Positions 1 to 11,490 of a stretch of DNA of 64,000 bases are shown here, one piece after another. Below the pieces are notes generated by a model. It was not told where the DNA came from and ran no database searches. It was given only the letters and a program-made list of their open reading frames with translations. Positions within the stretch are counted from its first letter, which is position 1. Each line of letters begins with the position of its first letter. The position numbers and the translations under genes were made by a program. The stretch comes from Ochromonas danica (lineage: Eukaryota > Sar > Chrysophyceae > Chromulinales > Chromulinaceae): contig VKHL01000133.1 in assembly GCA_015146655.1 (NCBI GenBank), positions 1-64,000 of the forward strand, given 5' to 3'.

Positions 1-72
1 GGGAGGGGGAGGGGGGGGGAAGGAGAGGGGGAGTGAGGGAGGGGGAAGGGAGGGGAGGAGGGGGAGAAGGGG

Positions 73-113
<41 letters not shown>
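1..113. repeat. purine-rich tract ending in a GA microsatellite
   Basis: The first ~75 bases are almost only G and A and pass into an uninterrupted GA dinucleotide run from about 77 to 112. On the minus strand this is a long pyrimidine tract lying just inside the intron that follows the exon at 156-497, so it may be an expanded intronic polypyrimidine stretch rather than an independent element. Confidence 0.85.
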
Positions 114-115
<2 letters not shown>

Positions 116-155
116 CAGACAGTGAGCAAACGATGAGGTGGTGAGGAGCACTTAC

Positions 156-497
156 ATCTCTTCCGCGGCCACTCACACTGCCGCCGCTGGCAGTGTTGGC
201 GCCAGGTGGCGGGGGATTGGTTTTGTTGTAGAAGGAGTTGGTGAAGGTGGCGGTGTTGGCCGTTGACGTGGGCGTGGCAGACAGTCCTCGGCTAAAGCTT
301 CGGCCTGCTAGAGGCTGAGCAGGCTGTGAGGAAATGTCCACATCTTGCGAGATGCTGCCGATCAAATGCGCCAATTCGTGCAGGGACCGATCGGAGGAGA
401 TCTTCCTGTTGAAGCCACTGCCGCCCTCCTCAGAATAGCCTTTCTGCTTCTGATCTGCTGCACGAAGCATCGTGCGGAGATCGCTGGAGTCGGCCAT
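156..497 (-). CDS. first coding exon of an unidentified gene (continues off the left edge)
   Basis: On the minus strand an ATG at 497-495 in a good context (GCCATGGCC) opens a frame of exactly 114 codons that runs to a strong splice donor (GAT|GTAAGT, exon end 156). The peptide starts MADSSDLRTMLRAADQ and is rich in Ser, Gly, Thr, Asn and Pro, with a Pro-rich stretch followed by a Gly/Ser run near its end; it looks disordered and I recognise no domain. The exon ends in phase 0 and the rest of the gene lies beyond position 1. Codon composition is GC-richer than the flanking non-coding DNA. Function unknown; the call rests on start, length and donor only. Confidence 0.5.
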
Positions 498-1517
498 GGC
501 AAGTGGAGACAAAGACAAGCAAAGGCTTGGATTCAAACTCATCACCAACCCTCTCCCCAGACAGCCAAATCTGGAAATCTGGGTAATAGACTGTGAGCCG
601 AATAGATTAGACTGTCATGTACCTTGACTAGCGCACTATACTATGGTGTAGTTACCTGGTCATGGCAGTGCCTCTTGTTGTTATCATATCACCTATTCCA
701 CTTTGTAATCAACTCCCAGTCCCAGCAGTCAGTCTCCTGGGTGTGGTGGTCATGGTTAACAACAATTGCTGTCTACGGTCAACCAACTGCTCTCGATCTA
801 CAGTTATAGTTGGCTCACATAAACAGGAGGGAAAATTGAAGGACACTCCCATAGAGACAGGTAGAGGCATCATCAGTAGCAACACAACCAATTTAGCAGT
901 AATAATTACACCACATCTCAGTATACAACACCATTTTATCATCCATTACATTACGCTATCTATATATTATACTACATTATCCATGTATGATCGTTACTGA
1001 ACTGTCACAATTAGCTGTAGACTAGTAATCCACTCATACACTACAACACGCAAGGTCATACCCTATCGCATTCATTTTCGTTCTCATAATATACACACAG
1101 CAGATCAAGAAATTGCCAAGAGATTGTGTGCTGCAAGAACCAGCAGACATACGACATCAAGACAGCAGTGATCTACTAACATCAACATCAGCACCAAAAG
1201 AACACCAGCTATCTGCCTGATCAAAACAATATTTCTGTACAAAGAAAGTGATAACACTGAACAACAAACAGACTCTCAATAACTTCTCACTCACAATATG
1301 TATAATATATATAAACTGTAGGTGCAACCAGAGATCACCAAGTGAGATGGAAAACATCCCAAAACAAGTACAACAGGATAACACAAAGGATCCACTAACA
1401 TCAATCAATCTATCTATTCTACAAATAAAGAGGCCAAAACGCCAAGATTTCAATTCTAGTACCATCAAATACTGTTTTCGTTTCCAAAGGATTAGAAAGG
1501 AGGAGTCACGCGACACT
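498..1517. other. intergenic, no gene seen
   Basis: About 1 kb between the start of the leftmost gene and the stop of the first permease. It is AT-rich and full of short open frames without start context, splice signals or recognisable protein sequence. It should hold the promoter of the leftmost gene and the 3' end of the permease. I see no RNA gene. Confidence 0.5.
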
Positions 1518-3815
1518 TCAGACTGCGATTCTCGTTCTTCCTGCTGTGGTTGTGGAAGGAGAGCGAACGCGTTCAATCTGATTGACTGTGCAATCATCAT
1601 CAACGACATCCTCTTCATCGGCACAGAATGGTACATCTTCGCCGTAATAATTAGTACCAAAAACACGGTCAATTGCATCTTGCTGATAAACAAATGGATC
1701 TATTGCAAGTGCTGGTGGATCGTAAGCATCAGGCACAGAAGTCACTGCGCTTCTATGAGACAAAACTCCTCCGCTTTGAGAAGAAGCCAAAGCAGGGACT
1801 TCTTCAACAACTGCCTTTGATGGCTTGTCCTGCGAGGATGAAGACTGAGGCTTCTCGTTCAAAGCTGCGGTAGATACCTTATTGCCGCGAAGCAACTGAC
1901 CACTTCGACTGGCGCTGAGCAACAACTTCGCCACAAAACCAACAGCACTGGAGCTATTCTTCTTCTTACGCTTGCGGTTTGCTATGGTAATACATCCATA
2001 GAGTACAAGTATAAATAACAGAAAGCGACATGAACAAAATAACAATACTTTACCATTGAGAATATAGGCTCTCATGAACTTCTTCTGCTCCTCCTCTGAG
2101 AAATACTCGCGCTTATGAGCCACCAAATGATAATACAACCAGCCCAAACAAATGAACCCCGCAAACACTGCCAATGCCACGTAATCATCCTCCTGGAAGA
2201 ACGCCAGACACACCATCATCAACGAATACACCGCCACCACCCAGTACGCCGCCCACTTCCCCAAAGGAGATCGGAACTGACGATCCAGATTGCTGTAGCG
2301 GTCATAGCAGATCATGTACGCTCTGGCCAAAGCGATATACACCGAGCACGAACCCAACATGCAGATGTTGAAAATCTTGCTCTCGAAGTTCGGCACCGAG
2401 TAGTACAAAATCAACAATGCCAAGTAGCTGATCACACTGCCCACCAACAACGACCGATGAGGAGTCTCATAGCGACCATACGTGCCTGATAAGAACCGAG
2501 GAAATAACCCAGACTTCGACATCGAATACAGCTGACGACCATACGCAAACATGAATCCGAACGCTGTCGAGAAGATGCCGGGTAACGCCAGATATGCTGC
2601 CACCATGTCGTTGGCTTGGAACACTGACTTGTACCCTGGATCCAAAGGAAAGGCTTCGCTCGATAATCCACTGGGACCTGGAGACAGAGAAGAGCTCACG
2701 AAGTACACCAACATGCATGTCACGAACAACGTGAACACACAAGCCAGGATGGCCCACGGCACTTGTTTGCCAGCCTACATAACAACCCCAACAACCATCC
2801 AATTGCATTGCAATGAACACACACAACAGTTAGACACTCTGAAAGAGTCAAAGGAAGCACAAACACAACACATACTGTACATCACACAAACACAACAGTA
2901 CATGCCGTCATCAATCCACATTACTCTCACTCCTCACATACACCACAACACACTACAATACACTAAAACCAAACAACACTCCGAACACCAACACTCACAT
3001 CCTTGATGTCATCGCACGTCAACGTCATCGCCTCCACTCCCACATAGAACCACGAAGCCAAAGGATAGTACAACATGAACTGATTCCCTCCGCCCAACAT
3101 GCCCGTCTCGAACTTCGGAAGATTCACTTCTGACAAACCTCCCAAACAATACACCAAGATCAATAGCAATGCCAACATCGCCTGAACATTGCTGAACTGC
3201 CAGAACACACTCCCTCCTGGAATACTCGTGGCCAGCGCGATCACATAGAAGATCAACCAGTAGAGAGGAGCATAATGTGCTGGAGCTCCTGTTAAGGCAG
3301 GGAAGAGCTCGCCAAATACCACCACTGAGGCGGAGACATAGAGGATGTACTCGATGGACTCACAGAAGCCGATAAGATATCCCATAGTAGGTCCCATGGC
3401 ACATCGAACATATCCATAGGATCCTCCAGCAAAGGAGAGGAAAGAAGTCATCTCAGCGATACAGAAACACAAACAAATGTATCCCGAAGAGACTAGAGCC
3501 ACAGCAATGAAGTATTCCCAGAAGCCCAGCTGCAGACCTGTCGTGTTCATCATTGTTGTGGTTGAGGCATTGGCTGGCTGGCGATAGTTGCAAATATCAA
3601 GTATCATACCTGTATTCCATGACGCTATTTGTCCTCCAATTACGATGGTGAGCCCTAGTATCATTTGAGCGTGGTTATCATTTCAGGATAAGAAAGGCTG
3701 ATTTATACTACGTAGTATGTGACCTACCCAGCCAATAGATGTCAAAGACAGAAGCGGAGCGTTCTTTTTGCTTCATTTCACCATCTTGAGGTGCAATCTT
3801 GGAGTAGTCATTCAT
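1518..3815 (-). CDS. APC-superfamily permease, ethanolamine-permease-like (family copy A)
   Basis: Exons 3815-3728, 3654-3610, 3537-2999, 2774-2054 and 1981-1518 join in frame to 618 residues. The core begins with a glycine-rich first helix (GLTIVIGGQIASWNTG) and continues with CIAEMTSFLSFAGGSYGYVR, the helix 2-3 region that in bacterial ethanolamine permeases (TC 2.A.3.5) reads similarly; about 12 hydrophobic segments follow. The substrate is probably an amine or amino acid taken up across a membrane, but this is inferred from family only. The first in-frame ATG is at 3815. The last exon encodes a ~155-residue hydrophilic tail rich in Ser, Lys and Asp, likely cytosolic. Exons 3 and 4 and the intron between them are nearly identical in three neighbouring genes; exons 1, 2 and 5 are not. 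Confidence 0.85.
2051..3526 (-). repeat. homogenised permease core, copy A
   Basis: This stretch (most of exon 3, the 224-nt intron 3, exon 4) is nearly base-for-base the same as 6274-7746, 9606-11105 and 13159-14640. Identity stops abruptly near GGCTTCTGGG at one end and at the end of exon 4 at the other. The intron carries one copy of a 27-bp unit that is doubled in copies C and D. Confidence 0.9.
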
Positions 3816-4157
3816 GCTTTCAAATGAGTGCTTGCCTCTTCCTGCTCTAACCGTCGGAGAGGAGCTATTCTGTTCCGACTTGACTTCAAGCGATGGGACC
3901 AACAGATGCTTGGCAGTGCTTGGCTATTCGCCCAACGGAACTCTCCACCGTCATCGTTAACGCAATTGATTAATCCTCAATTAAGGATTTACGCAATAAG
4001 TCGATCAAATACCGCAGCCAGAAACAAGTAGAGATCTAAATAACGTTACACTACTCTAACTTAATCAAAATTTCAAAGGTGCTGAGGAAGAAGCCTCACG
4101 CATAATCATTTAGCGCAAACAAAGGAATTGCAATGAGATAACTCAGCATCCATTCTT

Positions 4158-5695
4158 TCATGACAAAAGACGATTGCTATCCAGAATCACATCGTGTTGT
4201 AGAAGAGCCTTGTACTCATCCTCTTCAACTTCCTTGCGGTCCAAAATTTGGGATCCACTCAACAACGATTGCAATCCGTTGTTGAAGGAATCCAGTGGGC
4301 AAGAGAATGAGACCAGGTTATAGTAAAAGACAAGTCCCAGCGAGATGACGGCCAGGGAGAGACCTTCGCTCCATTGCCAGCCCTCACTCTGAGGAAGGAA
4401 AGGTAAGAGGAATACCATGTTGCCCAAAGGTACCAACAAAGTATGCGCCAGATAAAATCCACTTGCACTACCAAATTTCAACCACAAAATAGCAATTGCA
4501 GAATTGGTTTGGTTGAACAGCAGATAGAGATTAACAAAGATGGGGCTGTCGGGGTTGCACGAATCAGGCGTACAACTACCATCGTCGTCATCAGCACAGG
4601 TAAAGCTACTTATACCGAAGTAGCATTGAAGTCCTTGCCAGAGATTGAGAGGCAGGTCTGTCATTGGCACTGGAGGATCTGCTAAATAAGCAGATGGAAC
4701 AGTTAACACCAAAGCGAAGATTATTTGGAAGATTGCCACCCATCCATTGAAATAAATCTATGCCATGATTGTGCATTTAACCGAACAATCAAAACAGACG
4801 CAGAAATGATAGGATAGATATGATAGATGTGACATCATATGTGATATAATAGAAGGTGACGTACCGGATCAATATTCGCTGTTTCGGCCAAATATTTTTC
4901 TTTTATAACGGATGATAAAGAATGTGGAATGGCAGATAGTAGCAGGATGATGGACCACATGGCCATATTTCCTCCACTGCCAGTCTCTCCAATTCCGCCG
5001 TCCGAGACAAAAGCGGGGAGGACAACACAAATCACACCAACTGTAACCAATACAGCACCTAGATAGTGAGCTTTCTCATACTTCTTCCTCAATAGGTACT
5101 TAGAGAAGATCATGGTCACAGGGAGAGTCATCTGTCCCAGCAAGACGGTCCACCCGCCAGGCAAATAGGTCATGCTGAAGGTCTGCAATGCTGTGGCGAT
5201 AGCGTCCAGAGCGCCCAAAAAGGCCAAAATCCTTGTTGAAAGTGGGAAGTTCATAAAATTTGAAGAGGCAGTGGGCGTGGGGTCGCTGCGCGCCTGTCTG
5301 CTGGCCAGGAGGGCATAGGCCGCAGTGAAAGGAAGGTAAACGAAAGTGGTGAGCAGATTTAGAAACAGCGGATAGTGATACATAGGGATAGTCATAAGCT
5401 TATTAAATACTTTGTTCCCTAGACCAGCAAAGATCATACCCATGAAGAGAGCGAGCATTGCAGGCTGGGAGGGGCTTGCAACCATATTGTTGTTGTCTTT
5501 ATTGTCGTGGTAATCCTTCTCATCCCTCTTATTCCATTTTTCTGATAGATTATTGTAATTGATCAATGACGTGATAGAGCTGTCTTGCGCATTAGACTCG
5601 TTAGTCAACATGGCTTCATCATTTTGTGGAATTGGCACAATCCGCCTCCACTCCTCTGATCCAGTAGAAAGCAGCGGGCGAAAATACCTCTCCAT
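4158..5695 (-). CDS. CRT-like (chloroquine-resistance-transporter-like) drug/metabolite transporter
   Basis: Two exons, 5695-4865 and 4757-4158, join in phase 0 (donor GTACGT) to 476 residues. About 80 polar residues precede roughly ten hydrophobic helices. Recognisable CRT-family stretches are the AGLGNKVFNKL helix 1 region, the QTFSMTYLPGGWTVLLGQ segment with the conserved PGG, and DP|IYFNGWVAIFQ across the splice. A Cys-rich loop (CADDDDGSCTPDSC) between later helices matches the position of the disulfide loop seen in CRT proteins. Plant relatives (CLT1-3) export thiols such as glutathione from plastids and the Plasmodium one sits in the food vacuole; here the membrane is unknown. It lies between permease copies A and B and shares a ~375-bp upstream region with copy B. 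Confidence 0.85.
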
Positions 5696-5800
5696 GGCAG
5701 AAGGGCTGCAAATTCAATGCTGGCTGCGGCTCACTCCTTTTCTTACCGTGAACTTTAGGTCAGGATAATATCTTTTCTCTTATCGTAAATGTCAACTATT

Positions 5801-5832
5801 TAAGATAAGATAAGATAAGATAAGATAAGATA

Positions 5833-5862
<30 letters not shown>
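5801..5862. repeat. TAAGA pentanucleotide microsatellite in a bidirectional upstream region
   Basis: Twelve uninterrupted TAAGA/GATAA units lie between the divergent starts of the CRT-like gene (ATG 5695, minus) and permease copy B (ATG 6072, plus). Each unit contains a GATAA core, so the array could serve as a cluster of GATA-factor sites for both genes; that is inference. The rest of 5696-6071 shows no gene. Confidence 0.9.
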
Positions 5863-5863
<1 letters not shown>

Positions 5864-6071
5864 TACTAATAATAACTGTTCTCAATGTTATTTCCATCGA
5901 AATGTCTCCTAAAAACGCGAGTTAAAATCGATAAAAAGCGACTTTCCCCATCACTCTTCGCCTCGGAAAGAGAACAATTAGTCCAAAAACAATCGACGAG
6001 CAAGGCAGTGGTTAGATCAAACCAAATCAAACTGAGAAATATCCCTCCATGACCTGCTCAACTGAGCTGTA

Positions 6072-8189
6072 ATGAGCGAAAAGATTCTACCTTGGGGCTC
6101 AGATAAAATCGAAAGGCCTCGTCCTGCCAAAGTGTGGGATGTCTATTGGGTGGGACTGACCATTGTCATCGGCGGACAAATCATCTCCTGGAATGAAGGT
6201 AAAATTCCACCCTTCCCACCCTTCATGAAAAGATAACAATTTTCATCAAACTACCTTTACAGGTCTAAAAGCAGGCTTCTGGGAATACTTCATTGCTGTG
6301 GCTCTGGTCTCTTCGGGATACATTTGCTTGTGCTTCTGTATCGCTGAGATGACTTCTTTCCTCTCCTTTGCTGGAGGATCCTATGGATATGTTCGATGTG
6401 CCATGGGACCTACTATGGGATATCTTATCGGCTTCTGTGAGTCCATCGAGTACATCCTCTATGTCTCCGCCTCAGTGGTGGTATTTGGCGAGCTCTTCCC
6501 TGCCTTAACAGGAGCTCCAGCACATTATGCTCCTCTCTACTGGTTGATCTTCTATGTGATCGCGCTGGCCACGAGTATTCCAGGAGGGAGTGTGTTCTGG
6601 CAGTTCAGCAATGTTCAGGCGATGTTGGCATTGCTATTGATCTTGGTGTATTGTTTGGGAGGTTTGTCAGAAGTGAATCTTCCGAAGTTCGAGACGGGCA
6701 TGTTGGGCGGAGGGAATCAGTTCATGTTGTACTATCCTTTGGCTTCGTGGTTCTATGTGGGAGTGGAGGCGATGACGTTGACGTGCGATGACATCAAGGA
6801 TGTGAGTGTTGGTGTTCGGAGTGTTGTTTGGTTTTAGTGTATTGTAGTGTGTTGTGGTGTATGTGAGGAGTGAGAGTAATGTGGATTGATGACGGCATGT
6901 ACTGTTGTGTTTGTGTGATGTACAGTATGTGTTGTGTTTGTGCTTCCTTTGACTCTTTCAGAGTGTCTAACTGTTGTGTGTGTTCATTGCAATGCAATTG
7001 GATGGTTGTTGGGGTTGTTATGTAGGCTGGCAAACAAGTGCCGTGGGCCATCCTGGCTTGTGTGTTCACGTTGTTCGTGACATGCATGTTGGTGTACTTC
7101 GTGAGCTCTTCTCTGTCTCCAGGTCCCAGTGGATTATCGAGCGAAGCCTTTCCTTTGGATCCAGGGTACAAGTCAGTGTTCCAAGCCAACGACATGGTGG
7201 CAGCATATCTGGCGTTACCCGGCATCTTCTCGACAGCGTTCGGATTCATGTTTGCGTATGGTCGTCAGCTGTATTCGATGTCGAAGTCTGGGTTATTTCC
7301 TCGGTTCTTATCAGGCACGTATGGTCGCTATGAGACTCCTCATCGGTCGTTGTTGGTGGGCAGTGTGATCAGCTACTTGGCATTGTTGATTTTGTACTAC
7401 TCGGTGCCGAACTTCGAGAGCAAGATTTTCAACATCTGCATGTTGGGTTCGTGCTCGGTGTATATCGCTTTGGCCAGAGCGTACATGATCTGCTATGACC
7501 GCTACAGCAATCTGGATCGTCAGTTCCGATCTCCTTTGGGGAAGTGGGCGGCGTACTGGGTGGTGGCGGTGTATTCGTTGATGATGGTGTGTCTGGCGTT
7601 CTTCCAGGAGGATGATTACGTGGCATTGGCAGTGTTTGCGGGGTTCATTTGTTTGGGCTGGTTGTATTATCATTTGGTGGCTCATAAGCGCGAGTATTTC
7701 TCAGAGGAGGAGCAGAAGACATTCATGAGAGCCTATATTCTCAATGGTAAGTTGTCGTGATTAGAGTTAGATGTTGTTTATAGTTTTGCTTGACTGTGGT
7801 TTTCCTTGTTGTTCTTTCTAGCCAATTATAAGCGTCGTGTCGCTTTTACAGGATCTAGTTTGAGGAGGTACAAAAGTTATGTTCTCTCGAGTGCTTTTAG
7901 CAGTAAAAGGAATTCTGGTCGTTCGGATGGTCCTTCTGTTGTTTCTAAAGTGGCGTCGTTGAGGGTATCAAATAAACCCGGAGAATCTGTGTTGTTGGTT
8001 GAGGAAGCTCGTGATGAGACTTTTGTTAGTTTAACCAACGATCGTGTTGCTTCGGTGGATTTGGTTGACTCTGATAAGAGTGCTGAATTGTCCCTTCATC
8101 TTCCCATCCATCCACACGTCTCTTACTCTTCCTCGATATGTATGATGGATTTACACAATGAAGGCAAGCGAGAAGAGTTTTTCAATTGA
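6072..8189 (+). CDS. APC-superfamily permease, ethanolamine-permease-like (family copy B)
   Basis: Exons 6072-6198, 6263-6801, 7026-7746 and 7822-8189 join to 584 residues. It starts MSEKILPWGSDKIERPRP, unlike any sibling, then enters the shared permease core with ~12 hydrophobic segments. Its first exon is the equivalent of exons 1 and 2 of copies A, C and D fused: the intron after the YW-x-G residues is absent. The C-terminal exon gives a ~120-residue Ser-rich hydrophilic tail starting ANYKRR. The 3' end of the core, intron 4 and the first ~17 bases of the last exon are shared with copy C apart from a one-base length difference. Function as for copy A. Confidence 0.88.
6274..7839 (+). repeat. 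homogenised permease core, copy B
   Basis: Same tract as copy A in inverted orientation, with a single 27-bp unit in intron 3. Shared sequence with copy C runs further than with A and D, through intron 4 into the last exon, which means B and C exchanged sequence (or duplicated) separately from the four-way homogenisation. Confidence 0.88.
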
Positions 8190-9391
8190 TTTCAAAATGA
8201 CAGCTGACTGATTTCTTGCCAACTCTTGGCTGCCGATTTACTATTTTGTTTTGTGAGTATTTCTGAACTGCTCCATCACCATCAGATGATTGTTTTGAGG
8301 TCGACTCTGCCAGACGATATGCTGTATTTCTAGAGGTGGAGTGGTGTGGATCTACAATGTAGAGACAGATATTGCCAGATTTATGCCGAAGTTTGGTCGA
8401 CTAGATAGGAGCCATTAATGCGCGGCATGGAGGGATTATTTTTGTGTTTAGATTTATCCTTCTTGGGGCTTTTGTTGTGGAAAACAACAAATACCAAGAA
8501 GGCGTGATTGATTATGTGGTTATAACTGTATTATACTTCATTTATTATGGTGATGGTGAACAATATGTGCAGTTCAGTCTCTTGGAGCATGACACTATTC
8601 GATAAGATGTAGAATATTGCATATAAGATGAGCAATAGAGGCTTCATAATGACCTCGATCATCTCTTATGATCTAATTAATTAGACATGTAAGAAAAGCC
8701 GTGAAGGTAGATTCAATGAGTTGTGTTGGTTCTATTTGTAACACATGTGAGGACTGACTGACTTGCATAGGTAGTAGTAGAATTGTAAATATGGAAAATC
8801 AACTCTAATTCAATTGAAAGAGTCACTTTTGTTGGTAGATGATTCCTCAGTTTTAACTCTTTGGATTGCAGTTAGTCGGGCTTCTGTCTTCCACAGCCTT
8901 CGTTGCTCTGAATGATCATAATCATTTCCGCACCAATTATGCAGTCAATTTAACCGCCCAGTTCTTGTTACAGGAAAATAGATTAACATCAGGTGCCATT
9001 CTCTCTGTCTCGTGGGACTACCCATAATTACAGTAGCCTCCCTGCCTTACTGCTGGAAATATGGTTACCAAATTATGTAGACCTGGTCTAGTCTAATCGA
9101 ATTACGGTGAGCTTGTGCTGTCCTGTCCGTTGCAACATGTTAGGTGCAGGACACTGTGAAAAACACGAGTAAATCTCACAATGTCCACTAGCAAAAGTCA
9201 TAGCAAGCTGCTCACCTCCTCGCCGCAACTGCTGGCACAACGCAACTTTCGCATACAAAGCAAACAAAACAATTAGTCCATCAAAACAAGGCATTAATAG
9301 GACCAGTCCTCGAAGAGCGAATGAGTTTGCTTTTCCAAATACTATGCTAGACAAGAGTGTTCCATCAGAAACCGAGAATACTGATCGTAAA
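8190..9391. other. intergenic, no gene seen
   Basis: 1.2 kb between the tandem permease copies B and C. AT-rich, with no long frame, no recognisable peptide, and no similarity that I can see to the flanks of the other permease copies. It presumably holds the 3' UTR of B and the promoter of C. Confidence 0.5.
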
Positions 9392-11490
9392 ATGGCTAAA
9401 TTCTTCGACATCTATTTTCTCGGTTAGTTTCCAAAACATGCCCTGCCAACAAAAGACAAAAAGAATAAATAAATATCTTCTTCACATAGGTCTAACAATA
9501 GTAATTGGTGGGCAAATAATATCTTGGAATGAAGGTAAGCACTCAATACAATCACATCATCATTTCCAAACAAAACCAACCAATCCTCGCTTAGGTCTAA
9601 AAGCAGGCTTCTGGGAATACTTCATTGCTGTGGCTCTGGTCTCTTCGGGATACATTTGCTTGTGCTTCTGTATCGCTGAGATGACTTCTTTCCTCTCCTT
9701 TGCTGGAGGATCCTATGGATATGTTCGATGTGCCATGGGACCTACTATGGGATATCTTATCGGCTTCTGTGAGTCCATCGAGTACATCCTCTATGTCTCC
9801 GCCTCAGTGGTGGTATTTGGCGAGCTCTTCCCTGCCTTAACAGGAGCTCCAGCACATTATGCTCCTCTCTACTGGTTGATCTTCTATGTGATCGCGCTGG
9901 CCACGAGTATTCCAGGAGGGAGTGTGTTCTGGCAGTTCAGCAATGTTCAGGCGATGTTGGCATTGCTATTGATCTTGGTGTATTGTTTGGGAGGTTTGTC
10001 AGAAGTGAATCTTCCGAAGTTCGAGACGGGCATGTTGGGCGGAGGGAATCAGTTCATGTTGTACTATCCTTTGGCTTCGTGGTTCTATGTGGGAGTGGAG
10101 GCGATGACGTTGACGTGCGATGACATCAAGGATGTGAGTGTTGGTGTTCGGAGTGTTGTTTGGTTTTAGTGTATTGTAGTGTGTTGTGGTGTATGTGAGG
10201 AGTGAGAGTAATGTGGATTGATGACGGCATGTGCTGTTGTGTTTGTGTGATGTACAGTATGTGTTGTGTTTGTGTGATGTACAGTATGTGTTGTGTTTGT
10301 GCTTCCTTTGACTCTTTCAGAGTGTCTAACTGTTGTGTGTGTTCATTGCAATGCAATTGGATGGTTGTTGGGGTTGTTATGTAGGCTGGCAAACAAGTGC
10401 CGTGGGCCATCCTGGCTTGTGTGTTCACGTTGTTCGTGACATGCATGTTGGTGTACTTCGTGAGCTCTTCTCTGTCTCCAGGTCCCAGTGGATTATCGAG
10501 CGAAGCCTTTCCTTTGGATCCAGGGTACAAGTCAGTGTTCCAAGCCAACGACATGGTGGCAGCATATCTGGCGTTACCCGGCATCTTCTCGACAGCGTTC
10601 GGATTCATGTTTGCGTATGGTCGTCAGCTGTATTCGATGTCGAAGTCTGGGTTATTTCCTCGGTTCTTATCAGGCACGTATGGTCGCTATGAGACTCCTC
10701 ATCGGTCGTTGTTGGTGGGCAGTGTGATCAGCTACTTGGCATTGTTGATTTTGTACTACTCGGTGCCGAACTTCGAGAGCAAGATTTTCAACATCTGCAT
10801 GTTGGGTTCGTGCTCGGTGTATATCGCTTTGGCCAGAGCGTACATGATCTGCTATGACCGCTACAGCAATCTGGATCGTCAGTTCCGATCTCCTTTGGGG
10901 AAGTGGGCGGCGTACTGGGTGGTGGCGGTGTATTCGTTGATGATGGTGTGTCTGGCGTTCTTCCAGGAGGATGATTACGTGGCATTGGCAGTGTTTGCGG
11001 GGTTCATTTGTTTGGGCTGGTTGTATTATCATTTGGTGGCTCATAAGCGCGAGTATTTCTCAGAGGAGGAGCAGAAGACATTCATGAGAGCCTATATTCT
11101 CAATGGTAAGTTGTCGTGATTAGAGTTAGATGTTGTTTATAGTTTTGCTTGACTGTGTTTTCCTTGTTGTTCTTTCTAGCCAATTATAAGCGTCGTGCTG
11201 CTGGTGGTAATAGTATTCGTGCTGTACTGGGGCCGTTTGTTTATGCTTTAGTAAAGTCTTCTTCTCGCCGTCGTGCCAGCATTTCATTTCAAAGTGGATT
11301 GTCTTCCTCTAAGGATAATGCTAAGAGCGAGCCGCGTTCCACTGTACAGTCGCGTTCGCTTCGATTTGTGAGCTCGGTCTCTATTCACGTTGAAGAGCAA
11401 GTTACTAACATTGTTGAAGATATTGATGATGGCTTTGGTCATGACTTCGATCAAACTGCAAGCATGCAACCTATTTCAGATGTTCCATGA
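9392..11490 (+). CDS. APC-superfamily permease, ethanolamine-permease-like (family copy C)
   Basis: Exons 9392-9422, 9490-9534, 9595-10133, 10385-11105 and 11180-11490 join to 548 residues, the shortest of the four. The N-terminal cytosolic segment is only about ten residues (MAKFFDIYFLG) before helix 1, compared with ~30-40 in the siblings. Exon 2 is a 45-nt micro-exon in phase 1, as in copies A and D. The core is nearly identical to the others; intron 3 is 251 nt because a 27-bp unit is doubled. The last exon encodes a ~100-residue Arg/Ser-rich tail starting ANYKRR and then diverging from copy B. Confidence 0.87.
9606..11197 (+). repeat. homogenised permease core, copy C
   Basis: Near-identical to the cores of A, B and D; intron 3 has the 27-bp unit in two tandem copies, as in D but not A or B. 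The extension through intron 4 to the start of the last exon is shared only with B. Confidence 0.88.

Noticed and set aside
1157-1693. Minus-strand frame with hydrophobic segments
   Set aside because: It overlaps the 3' end of permease A in another frame and has no start context or family match.
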